The notes under the pieces: generated by a model
Told to the model about the DNA's origin: nothing
Database searches by the model: none
The model's input: the letters and a program-made list of their open reading frames with translations, nothing else
Shown: positions 46,256-58,915 of the stretch, one piece after another
How positions within the stretch are numbered: position 1 is the stretch's first letter
How the letters are laid out: each line of letters starts with the position of its first letter
Made by a program: the position numbers and the translations under genes
Assembly: GCF_041956535.1 (NCBI RefSeq)
Contig: NW_027192196.1
Location: 1,047,823-1,111,822, forward strand
DNA from: Calcarisporiella thermophila CBS 279.70
Taxonomy: Eukaryota; Calcarisporiellomycota
Length of the DNA stretch: 64,000 bases
Reading direction: 5' to 3'

Positions 46256-48127
46256 ATGGGCAAGGGTCTTCCCGCCCCCACTAAGAAGGGAGACCCAACG
46301 GCAGCCCCTTCTCCCCAGCTGGATTCAGATAATGCTCACCTCGGGGTGCCCACAGCGCCACGGCGCCGCGCATCGGACGCCAACCTCCCACCCGTTAGCA
46401 CCGCTGCTCTATTCCAGCAACGCGTTCACCAGCATGATGATCAGCTGCAGTCGGATCTGGAAGAGGCCCCGCTCTTTGTGCTTATCACAACCTATCTGAA
46501 CTATTTTGTGCTGATTCTGTTTGGTCATGTGCGAGATATCATGGGGAAGATGTTCAAGCGGAAAAAGTACCGCCACTTAAGGCAGAGCAATGTAACTATT
46601 TATCAAGCCAAAATCTCAATCCAGGGATTGGAATGCAAATTCAATTGCTGCTCATTTTGCTCTCTAGGGATATGCGCCTTTAACTTCCGATTTCGAGTCA
46701 TTCTATACCCGGCGGTTGTACAAGCGTATCCGCGATTGCTGGAACAGGCCTACAACGGGGGTGCCGTCCCGTACGGTGACTATTCTGGAACGTGAGAGCA
46801 AGGATTTCAATGATACCTTCCGGTAATATAGACACTCATCCATGGGTCATTCTTGCCCTCCCCATATATTGACGGATTACTTCCCTCATTGACAGGCTTA
46901 CTGGGACCACTCGCGAAGTCATCAATCTTGCTTCATACAACTACCTCGGATTTGCTCAATCCCATGGACCTTGTGCGGATGATGTGGAGCAGACTGTCCT
47001 TCAATACCGTGTCGGAATCTCGAGTCCTCGCCAGGAAGTCGGCACCCTCGACATTCACCATGAGCTCGAAGATCTGGTGGCTCGTTTTACAGGCAAAGAG
47101 GCGTCCATGGTCATAAGCATGGGCTATGCCACAAACTCAACAACCCTGCCTTCTTTAGTCGGAAAGGTAACTCTCTCCCCCTTACCCAAGTTAATACCCT
47201 TCTGAGCATGCTAAAGAATATGCTCCATCTCACTCTCGTTAGGGCTGCCTAATTATCTCTGACGAACTCAACCATGCCTCTCTCGTCTATGGCGCCCGTC
47301 TCTCCGGCGCATCGATCCGCGTCTTCAAACACAATAACATGGCCGACTTACGTCAGCTCCTACGTGAGGTCATCTCTCAAGGGCAACCGCGCACACACCG
47401 TCCCTGGAAGAAGATCCTCGTGGTGGTAGAAGGCCTCTACAGCATGGAGGGCAATGTCTGCAACTTGCCCGAAATTATCAAACTCAAGAAGGAGTTCAAG
47501 TTCTATATCTATCTAGACGAGGCTCACTCTATCGGGGCATTAGGGCGCCATGGCCGTGGCGTGTGTGATCTACTCGGGGTGGATCCCGCCGACGTGGACA
47601 TTATGATGGGGACATTTACGAAGAGTTTCGGAGCCGCTGGTGGCTACATTGCGGGGGACAGGGCTCTAATCGATCGGCTAAAGCTGTACAATCACTCATG
47701 CATCTACTCGGAGCCTATGACTCCGCTCGTGTGCCAGCAGGTGCTGACGAGCATGCGCATCATTATGGGCGAGGTGGGTGGGGACGAGGGGAAACACCGC
47801 ATTTCGCAGCTGGCAGAAAACTCGCAGTTTTTCATGTCACGCCTGAAGGAGATGGGCTTCATTGTGTACGGTAACGATGGATCCCCCGTCATCCCGTTGC
47901 TGCTCTTCAACCCGGCCAAGATCCCCGCGTTTTCCCGGGAGCTCTTGAAGCGGGGAGTGGCCGTTGTGGTGGTAGGATATCCCGCGACCCCTATTATTAC
48001 GTCGCGTGCTCGGTTCTGTATCTCGGCGTCCCATACACGCAAGGATTTGGAGTTTGCCCTCGAGAAGATCAGTGAGGTGGGAGACCTGTTGATGTTGAAG
48101 ATAAGCAACCATCGCGCAAGATGCTGA
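46256..48127 (+). CDS. LCB2: serine palmitoyltransferase subunit 2
   Basis: Exons 46256-46591, 46668-46822, 46896-47166, 47243-48127 total 1647 nt, 548 aa, close to yeast Lcb2. A Pro/Ser-rich N-terminus is followed by a membrane segment ([20 protein letters not shown]), then [62 protein letters not shown] and the PLP-binding Lys in [16 protein letters not shown] (about residue 381). It condenses serine with palmitoyl-CoA to 3-ketosphinganine in the ER, the first step of sphingolipid synthesis, as heterodimer with Lcb1 (which lacks the Lys). Family motif completeness argues for an active subunit. Confidence 0.96.
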
Positions 48128-48513
48128 ACATTTCCACTCTAAACAAAAACCTGTTATATAAGAAAAATACTCATCTCCCTTCCACAGGAGCTATATACAC
48201 ATGACCCATTTCTTTTCTCTTTAACTCGTCTCCCTCTCCCCTTGCTAATTTAATTATTTTCTTCTTCTTCTTACCTTTTTATTGATATTCCTTGAAACTC
48301 TATGGTGTATTCCCGCTTTTCTACTTCGTTATATAATCAATAAAACCTACGATCTGAAAATAGATTGGAGGAAATTTTGCGCGGGGGAGGCAAAAACGGT
48401 GGCAACCACAGAATAAGCAGAAAAAATTCACAATGTGATCCAATTTTTTTTCCCCTTCTTACATACTTCAGAACACTAATTCCGCGACACTCTCTTATTC
48501 CTAGAGTTCTCTA
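48128..48513. other. intergenic with polyA signal
   Basis: AATAAA at 48339-48344, about 210 bases past the LCB2 stop, is a likely 3' signal. The rest is AT-rich and upstream of the CHY/RING gene. No gene. Confidence 0.5.
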
Positions 48514-50253
48514 ATGACTCTATCCTCCACATCCTCACCCCCCCAAGTCGCCGCTGCTTCTGATTCCATTACCTCTCCCATCCCAATCAACGGTCAAAAT
48601 GGGGGTAATGCCGACCCCGCGCTAGCCCTCCTCCCACCCAATGCCGGGCAAGAGGAGAGGAGCACCACATCGCTCACACCGCCGGATGAAGAGAGCATAC
48701 TGCGTAAGAAAATCTTGGAAATCCATTCCGACTCGTCCTTGGATGCCTTTAGGCGAGCCAAGAAGATCCAGGTAAATAGTTGTAATACCGGCGCGCATAA
48801 ATTTTGAGGCGTCAATGGATCGCGCTTTTTAGGATTTGATGTGCCTTCGGTGGCGAGCGAATCAGCAGGAAGTAAGCTATACGCGTGCCCCAGACGGCGT
48901 GGCATCACCCAAAGATTGCATGCCCAGCTACCATGTATGTGGTGATATTTTTATGAGTCTACCCGAGCACCAAAGTTTCAACATTCTAAATCGTGTTCTT
49001 CCTGACATTGGAATAGGATGCAAAAAAGAATATTCTAGGCTGCCAACACTATCGGCGCGGAATCAAACTTCAGGCCAACTGTTGCGGGCAGTGGTTTGTG
49101 TGTCGCTTCTGTCATGACGACGCCACTAGCCATAAAATTATCAGGTAAGAAATGTCTGGCCGGTTCTCGATCTCAAGCATCACAAACATATGATCCACTT
49201 GTCCATACCAATTCCAGGAAGGATACCAAATATATGCTGTGTATGCACTGTTTCGTTCCGCAGCCCGCTGCTCAATATTGCTCCCACTGTTCAGAGCGGC
49301 TGGCTCGCTACTACTGTTCCATTTGCAAATTTTGGGACGACGACCCCGATAAATCCATCTATCACTGCCATGACTGTGGCCTCTGTCGGATCGGACAAGG
49401 GTTGGGCGTCGACTATTTCCACTGTGTGAAGTGTAATGCTTGCATGGCCATGCAACTCTATGGGAACCACCGGTGCATCGAGAGGAACCTGGAGTGCAAC
49501 TGCCCAATTTGCGGGGAGTATCTATTCACAAGCAACACAAAAGTCATTTTTATGGTAGGTTATGGTTACTACTCCTCTTTCCACTTACTCCACAATTATC
49601 GCAACTAACTCCCCTTTTCCGTCTTGCAGCCATGTGGCCACAGTATCCACGATGATTGCTTCTCCCTCTACTCTCGCCGCGCATTCCAATGCCCTATCTG
49701 CCAGAAGGATATTGACGACATGACCAGCTATTATCGACAGCTGGACATTCTCCTGGCGAAGGAACAAATGCCACCTGCGTACCGGGACTACACATCTCTA
49801 GTGTTCTGCAATCAGTGCGAGCAGCGATGCGAGACACCTTACCACTTTTTGTATCACAAATGTAAAAACTGCGGAAGCTATAACGTTAGAGTCTTGGATA
49901 CTTATAGGCGGGAAAATGGCGCCCTCGAAGGAACTGATAGTCAAAATGGGGGCCAGGCTGCGAGCATAGCCGAGCGCACACCCACCACAAACACCCAGGA
50001 GACACCCTCTAATGGAATTCAGCCGGAGGCAATCGTCTCTCAGGCACATGATTTAAATGCGGAGTTATTTCAGCCCACGCTAGAGTCGTCCACCATGCAG
50101 TCATATCAGGCGGGCGAACTGAACGGGGAGCGGCTTCTAGTGTTGGGAGATATATTGGCTCGAGTCAATCTAATGGATGGAAGCGCATTGGCTAGGGGCG
50201 AAGAAGCATTGCTGGATGGAAACAATGATAGCCATGTACAGAGAGAAAACTGA
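48514..50253 (+). CDS. CHY/CTCHY/RING zinc-finger E3 ligase (Pirh2/RCHY1 type)
   Basis: Exons 48514-48771, 48833-48934, 49017-49144, 49218-49554, 49630-50253 total 1449 nt, 482 aa. A ~120-residue N-terminal extension precedes the CHY finger (LGCQHYRRGIKLQANCC, CRFCHDD), the CTCHY finger (CMHCFVPQPAAQYCSHC ... YYCSICKFWDDDPDKSIYHC, CGLCRIG, YFHCVKCNACMA) and a RING (CPICGEYLFTS... PCGHSIHDDCF, CPICQKDI), then the C-terminal zinc ribbon (FCNQCEQRC, CKNCGSYNVRV). The usual Cys of HYxRxC in CHY is Ile here. Pirh2-type ligases ubiquitinate partners including p53 in animals; fungal members include S. pombe Rchy-like proteins. The Gln/Ser C-terminal tail (last 130 residues) is unconserved. Confidence 0.9.
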
Positions 50254-50702
50254 CACATGGTGTTTGGTTATGGATGTTTAGCTCCCCTATTTAATTATTT
50301 TAATTGCTTTCTGCTCTTGTCTTTGTTGCCTTTGACGTTCTCTTTGTGCAGCAGTGCTCTTTCAAAGATTCCTTTATAGGACTTTCCACCTTTGTAATCT
50401 TCTAACCTCCCTCCCCCCTCCCTTCCTCTTCCTCCTCTTTTTTTTTTCTACTTTCCGGGTGACTTAATAACATGGGGCCGACGAGAAGTCTATGCTTACT
50501 GTTGAGATATATTTGTCTATTTATTCAGAATAAAAAAGGTTAAATAAGGATTCTTGATAAAGGGACAGCGTGTATATATTTTTTCCTTATTGTTTATTAT
50601 AATGATAAAGTCTACACAAAAATAAAGGAGAAGAGGATAGGGAGAGAAGTGTGTGATAAGCAAAGGGAATTCTTGTTTTGTCAGGCATCTCTCTTTCCCT
50701 CC
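50254..50702. other. convergent intergenic with polyA signal
   Basis: T/C-rich 3' flanks of the CHY/RING and Rieske genes. AATAAA at 50529-50534 suits the former. No gene. Confidence 0.5.
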
Positions 50703-51711
50703 TTAACCAATGACGAGTGTATTCTCATCGGCAAAGTTATATTCGGGAACCTCGAGATTGAGCGGAGCAGGTCCCTTTCGGATACGTCCACTGATATCAT
50801 AGTGCGAACCATGGCATGGGCCTAAATAAAAAAAGGCGCGTTTCACATAGGGTCAGTAGGCAGGTTCGGATCGCCTTTTCGGCGGGGTGCCCTATCCACT
50901 CGTCAATACTTACAATACCATCCACCAAACTCGCCGGCCTCACCGATCGGGACACACCCAAGATGGGTGCACACGCCGACCATCACAAGCCACTCTGGTT
51001 TCTTCACACGCTCGGCATCTGCTTGTGGATCGCGCAATGATGCTACGTCAACAGTGTTGGCCTCCTCAATTTCATCGGGGGTTCGGTGCCTGATAAACAC
51101 GGGCTTGTTCCTCCACTTAATTGTCACATTCTGACCCTCGGGAATGTTGGACAGATCAACTTCAACCTTGGCAAGCGCAAGCACATCGGCGGAGGCGGCC
51201 ATGTTTGAGAGGAAATCGTGCACGGTGGCCTTGGCACCGGCCATGGTGACGAAGGATGTGGTGCCGATCATAAGGTAGGTGAAGGCGCGGGAGTTATCTT
51301 CCGTGCTCTTCTGCTTGCGGACATCGGAAAAATCGGGGACATTGGTCTGGCCAGCAGCGGCAGAGGTATGGTGAAGGCGGGTGTAGCTGGGAGCAACAAC
51401 GGCTGTATTGGTGTCGAATGATATAAAGGATAAAGAATAAATAAATGTTTAGAACAAAATCCATGTCTCAGAAGGAGATAAAATCTTCACGAATTCTAAA
51501 CAAAATGAAAAGAATGCCTACCGTTAATCTTGGTGGTGTTCACCAAGGATCCCTCCAGGCGCTTGCTTGCAACACGATGGGCACCAGCATTGTGAGAGCG
51601 ATGAGCCACGGCCGCCGATGAGGAAGCCAGCTTCTTGAACGCCTGCCCGTACGGAGCTGTGACGTAGGTACGGTTCGAGAGCGCCGAGGCAAGAGAGCGT
51701 GAAAGAGACAT
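50703..51711 (-). CDS. RIP1: ubiquinol-cytochrome c reductase Rieske iron-sulfur subunit
   Basis: Exons 51522-51711, 50914-51402, 50703-50821 total 798 nt, 265 aa. A Ser/Arg/Ala-rich presequence leads to [21 protein letters not shown] and a membrane anchor with the Ala/Gly-rich hinge ([20 protein letters not shown]). The 2Fe-2S ligands are CTHLGC and CPCHGSHYD, both intact (last Cys-coding codon of the first half is split by intron 2, WYC|PCHGS). Complex III subunit in the mitochondrial inner membrane, transferring electrons from ubiquinol to cytochrome c1. Divergently paired with HSP70. Confidence 0.96.
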
Positions 51712-52098
51712 AGCTAAATGTCTTTTTAGCAAAAATGTCTAGTGCGATGTCGATTGACAACAAAAAAGAAGAGATGTTTGGAGTAGGTTGTTTTCTTCAA
51801 GTGTTTCTAATCGACGGGGGGTCCAAGGGATGACGTTGGCATATAAACAAGAGATTTCAGAAGGTTGTCAGCCACAAGATGGAGGGCAGGCGATTTCAAA
51901 CTCCCCTCGCCCTGTGTACCTTGAATTATTCCTGGGCCTTCTTGAAGGTTCCATCAAGACCCCACAATATATAAAAAAGCCGGTTCTAAAGGCGTCGACC
52001 TTCAGTTCTTCAGTTTTTTTTTCTTCTTTACACACTTATTCGCTAAAAAACTTCCTTCACATACCTTCCCATTTTCATTTGCACACACTCTCATCATA
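51712..52098. promoter_or_regulatory. divergent RIP1/HSP70 promoter with heat shock element and TATA box
   Basis: 387 bases between the two starts. A perfect three-unit heat shock element TTCttGAAggTTC sits at 51939-51951, extended upstream by GAAttaTTC (51923-51931) in near-phase 5-bp spacing. A strong TATA box TATATAAAAAA follows at 51968-51978, about 125 bases before the HSP70 start. The transcript leader is T/C-rich and ends in a C/A-rich stretch before ATG. Directionality of the element toward RIP1 is unknown. Confidence 0.75.
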
Positions 52099-54063
52099 AT
52101 GCCCGCTGAAAAAGCTGTTGGTATTGACTTGGGCACGACATACTCGTGCGTGGGTGTCTGGCAGAATGACCGAGTGGAGATTATTGCAAACGACCAAGGC
52201 AACCGGACCACTCCGTCATATGTCGCCTTCACCGATTCTGAGCGTCTTATTGGTGACGCAGCCAAGAACCAGGCCGCAATGAACCCCGAGAACACAGTAT
52301 TTGATGCGAAACGCCTCATCGGCCGCCGCTTCAACGAACCTGAAGTCCAATCGGATATGAAACACTGGCCATTCCATGTTGTTGAGAAGGACTCTAAGCC
52401 CTATATCGAGGTGGAATTCAAGGGGGAGAAGAAGCAGTTCACCCCCGAGGAAATCTCCTCCATGGTCCTGACGAAGATGCGCGACACCGCCGAAGCATAC
52501 CTTGGAACCAAAGTGACCCATGCTGTAATTACGGTCCCAGCCTACTTCAACGACTCTCAACGCCAGGCAACAAAAGACGCCGGCCTGATCGCCGGATTGA
52601 ACGTTCAGCGCATTATCAACGAACCTACCGCCGCTGCTATCGCATACGGTCTCGACAAGAAGGGCCAAGCAGGGGAGAAGAACGTGCTCATCTTTGACCT
52701 GGGAGGAGGCACATTTGACGTGTCGCTCCTGACCATTGAGGAGGGCATCTTCGAGGTGAAGGCAACCGCAGGTGATACCCATTTGGGCGGCGAAGATTTC
52801 GATAACCGGTTGGTGAACCACTTTATCCAAGAGTTCAAGCGCAAGCACAAGAAAGATATCAGCGGAAATCGCCGTGCCGTCCGCCGCCTCCGCATTGCTT
52901 GCGAGCGCGCAAAACGCGTCCTCTCCTCCGCAACACAGGCTTCTATTGAAGTCGACTCTCTGTACGAAGGCGTTGACTTCTACACCTCGATCACCCGTGC
53001 TCGTTTCGAGGAGCTTTGCGCCGATCTGTTCCGTGCTACACTTGAGCCTGTGGAGAAGGTGCTGCGCGACTCTAAGATCGACAAATCTCAGGTGGACGAG
53101 ATCGTACTGGTGGGCGGGTCCACTCGTATTCCCAAGATCCAGAAGCTCGTGTCCGACTTCTTCAACGGCAAGGAGCCCAACAAATCCATCAATCCTGACG
53201 AGGCAGTTGCCTACGGTGCCGCCGTGCAGGCTGCCATCCTTGCTGGTGATACTTCGGAGAAGACACAGGACTTGCTGTTGCTCGATGTGACTCCTCTGTC
53301 GCTTGGTATCGAAACTGCGGGTGGAGTGATGACGACCCTTATCAAGCGTAACACGACCATTCCCACGAAGAAGTCCGAGATCTTCTCGACGTATGCGGAC
53401 AACCAGCCCGGTGTGTTGATCCAGGTATACGAAGGTGAGCGTGCCCGCACCAAGGACAACAACCTTCTCGGTAAGTTCGAGCTCACGGGCATTCCCCCGG
53501 CTCCACGTGGCGTGCCCCAGATCGAGGTCACCTTCGACGTAGATGCCAACGGTATCATGAACGTGACTGCTGTGGACAAGACCACGGGTCGCTCGAACAA
53601 GATCACCATCACCAACGACAAGGGCCGCTTGTCGAAGGAGGATATCGAGCGCATGGTCAGCGATGCCGAAAAGTACAAGGCCGAGGACGAGGCGGCAGCA
53701 TCACGCATCCAAGCCAAGAACGGCCTTGAGTCGTACGCCTACAACCTCCGCAACTCGATCCAGGACGAGAAGCTCGCCGAGAAGCTCAGCGCAGATGATA
53801 AGAAGAAGCTGGATGATGCGGTTACCGAGGCGATCAAGTGGCTTGATGAGAACCAGGAGGCGGAGAAGGATGAGTACGAGGACAAGCAGAAGGAACTTGA
53901 GCAAATCGCAAATCCGATCATGATGAAGCTATATGGCGCTGGAGGTATGCCGGGCGGAGTACCGGGTGGAGCACCCGGCGGTTTCCCCGGTGGTGCTGCA
54001 CCTGGAGGATTCCCAGCGGGCGGCTCAGATAACGCCGGCCCCACCATCGAGGAGGTGGACTAA
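52099..54063 (+). CDS. cytosolic Hsp70 chaperone (SSA type)
   Basis: Intronless, 654 aa, as often seen for strongly heat-induced genes. Nucleotide-binding domain motifs: [47 protein letters not shown]. The substrate-binding domain starts with [15 protein letters not shown]. The C-terminus has a Gly/Pro repeat region ([16 protein letters not shown]) and ends IEEVD, the TPR co-chaperone docking tail that marks cytosolic forms; there is no signal or mitochondrial peptide. Regulated by the heat shock element upstream. Confidence 0.98.
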   Translation: MPAEKAVGIDLGTTYSCVGVWQNDRVEIIANDQGNRTTPSYVAFTDSERLIGDAAKNQAAMNPENTVFDAKRLIGRRFNEPEVQSDMKHWPFHVVEKDSKPYIEVEFKGEKKQFTPEEISSMVLTKMRDTAEAYLGTKVTHAVITVPAYFNDSQRQATKDAGLIAGLNVQRIINEPTAAAIAYGLDKKGQAGEKNVLIFDLGGGTFDVSLLTIEEGIFEVKATAGDTHLGGEDFDNRLVNHFIQEFKRKHKKDISGNRRAVRRLRIACERAKRVLSSATQASIEVDSLYEGVDFYTSITRARFEELCADLFRATLEPVEKVLRDSKIDKSQVDEIVLVGGSTRIPKIQKLVSDFFNGKEPNKSINPDEAVAYGAAVQAAILAGDTSEKTQDLLLLDVTPLSLGIETAGGVMTTLIKRNTTIPTKKSEIFSTYADNQPGVLIQVYEGERARTKDNNLLGKFELTGIPPAPRGVPQIEVTFDVDANGIMNVTAVDKTTGRSNKITITNDKGRLSKEDIERMVSDAEKYKAEDEAAASRIQAKNGLESYAYNLRNSIQDEKLAEKLSADDKKKLDDAVTEAIKWLDENQEAEKDEYEDKQKELEQIANPIMMKLYGAGGMPGGVPGGAPGGFPGGAAPGGFPAGGSDNAGPTIEEVD

Positions 54064-55258
54064 ATGGAGCAAGTGCCCGGTTTGATAATTTGATTTCTAC
54101 GCGTGTATAGAGTTTTTTTTTTTTGGTTATTATTTAGAGGTTTATCGTTTTATCCCTCTGCCATTTATGTTGCTTTCCTTGTCTCTCGTGAACGCTCTCT
54201 TTCCAGTGGAGCGCTAAAATGTCACGAGTATGCTTGCGCTTTATTTGTATTTCTATTGAAAATAAACTATTATATGATATATGAACTGCTCTTATTGTTA
54301 TTTAAAATAGTTATGATTTCATCGAAAAGGAGTATAGCAAAAGATAAGAGTAAAATAATTAAAGAGTAAATCAGCCAAGGAATAATTTTTGGTAATAGCA
54401 TGATCCTGGAGCGCGTTTATTGCGAAGGCGCAAGAGCGTGTTCACTGCCACCGTCACTCTGTCGCTTTGAACCCATGGCCTGGATGCTTAATATAATTGA
54501 CCTCTTTACCATTTAGTGCTGGCTAACATTCTATCTTCACTATTGTGTAGTCTACACTTGCGCCTGTTCCGTTATTTGAAGTATTTCGCATTATTTCTTG
54601 GATTCTATTATGCCTTTTAATTGACAATATGATGAAACCCTAGTCATCAGAGAAGGAAGTGGTATAAGATTCGATTTGAGCTACAGAGAAGTTATGCTAC
54701 ACTGCATCGGAGACTGGAGAGCGGGGTTCGGTAGTGTATATATCACTATAAGGCACAATGCTATATTTAGGACGCCATAGATGAAAGGTGATCACCAACC
54801 ACTTCAGGGCCATAAACATTTAAAGGCCAAGGATAAAATTTAGTGTTTCTTTTATTCTGAAGCTAACAATTAGTATTCAACAAAGAATGGTAAAAAAGAG
54901 AATAACGTATTGACAAGTTCATCTATTTCACACAGAAGAAAGAGGGGAAGAGGGAGGGGGGGAATCTACCTTACAGAAAGATAAGAAAAGAACTATAAAA
55001 AAATAAGCTAGCAAAGGGATAAATGTTGAAAGATGCTGCAAGGAAGAAAGTTAACATTAACACACAGGAATAGACACATTTTTAAAACCGAATTTGTAAT
55101 AGAAGAGCATTATTGTATCGTTCTATATTAAAACCGTGCAGGGTTATAAAGCACACGGTCTAAAATAAAAAAAAAAAAGAAGATATGAAGGCGCCCCATC
55201 CTGGCGCATAGAGAATAAGTGGATACTCCATTTCGAAGCAGAAGCCGCGTGCAGCATT
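54064..55258. other. intergenic with HSP70 polyA signal
   Basis: AATAAA at 54261-54266 is about 200 bases after the HSP70 stop. The rest is AT-rich without coding signal. Convergent with the PP2A gene. Confidence 0.5.
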
Positions 55259-58125
55259 CTAGAGTTCGAAGTCTCTATCTCGCGTGGCTACCGTGGTGAG
55301 CCCCTGGCTCCTTGCGACCACTGAGCTGGGGCGGAGCATCTCGTCTAAGTTGTGATGCAAAGAGAGCTCTGGCAACACTATCAAGTACACAGTACAGAGA
55401 AGAAGGCATAAATATTCAGTGGGCCATGGTGGAATAAAGAAATCCATGATGAAGGCTTACGTTGCTCGCCTGCTGCGCTCCCGAATTGTGCGCTATCAAA
55501 CCGATGCTACGGAAAAGTAATGGTTATATGTTACTCTTCGTTCACTATATTGAGCCCAAAAAAAAAGGCAGTCGGAGAAGTTGGGCTTACCATTTCATCG
55601 TAGATGGTCAACATCTCCTTTTCTATGTCGCCCTCCAAATTCATATTTACGTCCCACTTCATTATTTTTTCTTTTTTTGATTGTCTCTCCAAGTCCGCGT
55701 CTATAGGGGAATCTGGTCGCTCAACGCTTTCCGCCATACCGTTCGCCCACACTCCGTTGGAATTTATCGGGGGCCCATCCCCCCTCATGGTGGTATCTAG
55801 TCGTGCTGCTAGTGGCACAATATCATCGTTGTCTGCATCTATGACATGGTTCTCCAAACCACCCAGAGGCTCAGCTCGACTTTTGATTTTTTGCTCCCCC
55901 CTAACAACATGATGGCATTATATTAGACAAAAACGTTTCAATATTTACCGAGAGAGGTCACGTACATCTTTTTAGCTTGCTTGTAGTGCTCTGTGCACTG
56001 GTCGAACAGCTCTGGATTGGCATTCATGAAGAAGCGGAGGGCATGGAGGGCGAGGTTATGGGTAGACCTAAAATCAACAGTGTCAAAGACGGCGGGGATC
56101 AGCGAGGGAAATGGTGAAATAAAAAGCTTAAAGGATACAATACCGATTCCATCTCCTTCCCTCAGATTCCCAGAGCTCTCCCAAAACAAGCGGCATCACC
56201 ACACTCGCGTTTTCACCCATCAACCCCACGATCCATTCGTGTTGCCAATAGCCCAAGGCTCGCTCAGCAACTTGGAAATGATGACTGGAGATGCATCGGG
56301 CCAATTGCTTCATCAAGGGAACCTGGATACGCTGGAAAATGTGCGGCTCCGTGATGTCCAGTATATCTTCCAGCTCGACCAGGAAAAGTAGTTGTTTTGC
56401 CGTGCTAGTTTTGGGCCAATACTTCAGTAGGCCCAACACCACCTATTATCGCAGTAGAGGATCAGAGAAGAGAGAGGTGAGAAATTTGTTGATATATATA
56501 TTTTTAAACTAAAATCCAAAAAAAATAAAGGGGATGAGGCTCACTTCTTCAGTAAGGCGTGGATCTTTTTCCAGGAATTGGACAACGCAATAAGTAAGTT
56601 GAGGATGGAATGTCGGGAGAGATCGGGTCTTGTGTAGGGGAATAAGCACACGGATTAAAAACGTTTTGTGCTCCGCCTTCAGGGGCAGTGCAAATCCGTT
56701 GATGATACTTTTTTTTTTAAAAATAAGCATTGGGTTAGAATCATACTCAACGAGCAGTGAAAAAAATGGGTGCATTACCTTCCAAGGATTTCCAGCAACT
56801 CTGCTATGCCGTTTTGTCGCTCCGTCTCATAAATAAAACGTAGAAAGATATTGCTGATATTGCGGCGGATAAAGGCCCGCAGTTGCAGGAACTTGCCATA
56901 GATGCGATGGAGGGTGGTTTTGAGAAGGTCGCGCTCGCGGGGATCTTCACTGTCGAACAACTCCAGTAGCTGTCATGAAAATAAAAGAAAATTTAGCTTC
57001 GTTTCCTAAATCCCAAGGTCGGTCTGGAAATACCCGTAATATGAAGCGTTGATCTACATAGCGCTTTGCTATTGAAGTAGAGAAATCGGGCGACTCAACA
57101 AAACGTAGGAACACTTCGTAGACTAGTTGGAGATGCGGCCATGCGGGGTTCAGTACGGGCTCGTCTTCCTCAGAGGGATCAAGTGGATGCACAGAGGATC
57201 CAGAAGATGGAGAAAGGGTGCGAAACACATTGGTAGCAAACTAGGAGGAGCAAACACATGTCAACGTCTCAGTGAAAGAATGCAGACTCTAATCCATATA
57301 TACCATCGAGAACACTGCCGGATAGACATGCTCAGTAATCACTCCTTGATTGCAGGATATGTATTCAAGAATTTCTATCAGGGTCCGCCGCTTAATCTCC
57401 TTGTCTTCAAGGTTGGAAGCTGCATCGCTGAAGTCGAAAACTACCAAGCATTGCCGGAGTTTTTTAATCAGCAGCTCTTGTCTCGCCCCGGCGATTATCT
57501 CTATTATATCAAAAGCGTGCACAGAAATAAAGAGTAAATACCACGTAGAGCTGCCACAATTAGATAGAGTGGGTTGAAGGGGTACCATTAAAGCCGCACA
57601 AGCGCTCTATCCTCACGCCCTCTTCTCTTGATGCTTGGTGTTTTGAAGAAGGTTGCCGCCAAGGACCCTTACTTACAATCGGGGCGGATTCCTTTGGCGG
57701 AGGATGGAACCGGCTTTGTGAATCTATATTCATGCTTTCTTTATTATCGTCTTGAGAGGGATTGGTATGCTGACTATTTGTATTGTGGAGGATCTATAGC
57801 GGCAAGTTTGTGGATGGTCATGAAATGGCGATTAGAAAGCTAAGCAAAAGGTCATACTGGGACATTTACATTATCGGCGTTGTTCCAGGCAGGATTTATG
57901 AACATGATCGGCACATCCTCGAACGATGGATCGAAATCTTCGCCCCCTTCGTTATCTCTATAATATGGGTGGAACTCGCCTACTGGTGGTGAATGGCTAG
58001 TATACTGATAGGGAGGAGGAGGAAGAGAAGATAATTTAGTTAGTTCCACATGGAAATGGCGAAAGAGGGGCGAGCTCAACAATATATACAAGGCATGGTC
58101 AACTTACTTGTATATTTCGGTGCAT
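55259..58125 (-). CDS. PP2A B56 (B') regulatory subunit
   Basis: Twelve exons (58108-58125, 57858-58004, 57677-57793, 57304-57498, 57034-57240, 56779-56969, 56545-56707, 56144-56442, 55966-56067, 55591-55900, 55461-55506, 55259-55377) total 1914 nt, 637 aa, every phase consistent. The first exon is 18 nt (MHRNIQ), chosen over a frame-shifted ATG nearby because only it joins in phase to exon 2. The core has B56 landmarks: [111 protein letters not shown]. It targets the PP2A phosphatase to substrates with LxxIxE motifs. Yeast counterpart Rts1. Confidence 0.95.
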
Positions 58126-58915
58126 CACTCATCAATGTCTTTCCGTTAGAAAATAAAATATATATATTTATCAAACTGAAACAAAGTGGAGGAACCAATA
58201 CGATTAGCTGCAAATACACGCCAATTCTTTGATAACAGGACATCCAACGTACCGGTTCTAGCGAGGAATTAAGCAGCCAATGTGGATTCTAAATTTAAGA
58301 CGAAGCAGGCAGGCCATGATTAATGGAATCAGTGCCAATCACTCCAATCATCCCTGAAACAAGCGAAGTGCTCCAGACAAGGTACTTACTCAGAATGTTT
58401 GACTAGCGGCTGGAGCTGAGGAAGAGGCTGGGTCAAGGCGAAGGAGGATGGCAGGAAATGGGGAGAATTTCAGGCCGATGGGCAGAGGGATGAAGGCATG
58501 TTCTGCGGGAATCAGGGAAAACAACCGCAGGGAGGGCCAATACAACCAGCACCCTCCAAAACCGTTTTAAGAAAACTATTAAATAATTTTCTTTTGGATT
58601 CAGCGGAGCGCGAAAATATTTAAAGTCAACAGGAGAAACAGCTCAATGCGCATGGGCCAATTTCCTCATATAACCTAGCCTCCCTGCCGGAGCCTCTGTC
58701 TATTGCTCGCCCGACCCAAGGTTAGGGCGGCCATTGGCATTTGTGGGCTTATCAAGCAAGTACAGGCAGAGAAGGCGAATGCGAGAGAAAAACAACCCGA
58801 GGACCGGGGAGAGTCTCCCCCCATTTCACAATGACCAAATACATTCAAGACCAAACAAAAGACCAAACAAACCAAAAGACACAAGATACACAGACACAGC
58901 CCGGTCCCCTAGCGC
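58126..58915. other. intergenic between two minus-strand genes
   Basis: Promoter of the PP2A gene and 3' flank of the PC-esterase gene. No gene seen. Confidence 0.5.
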
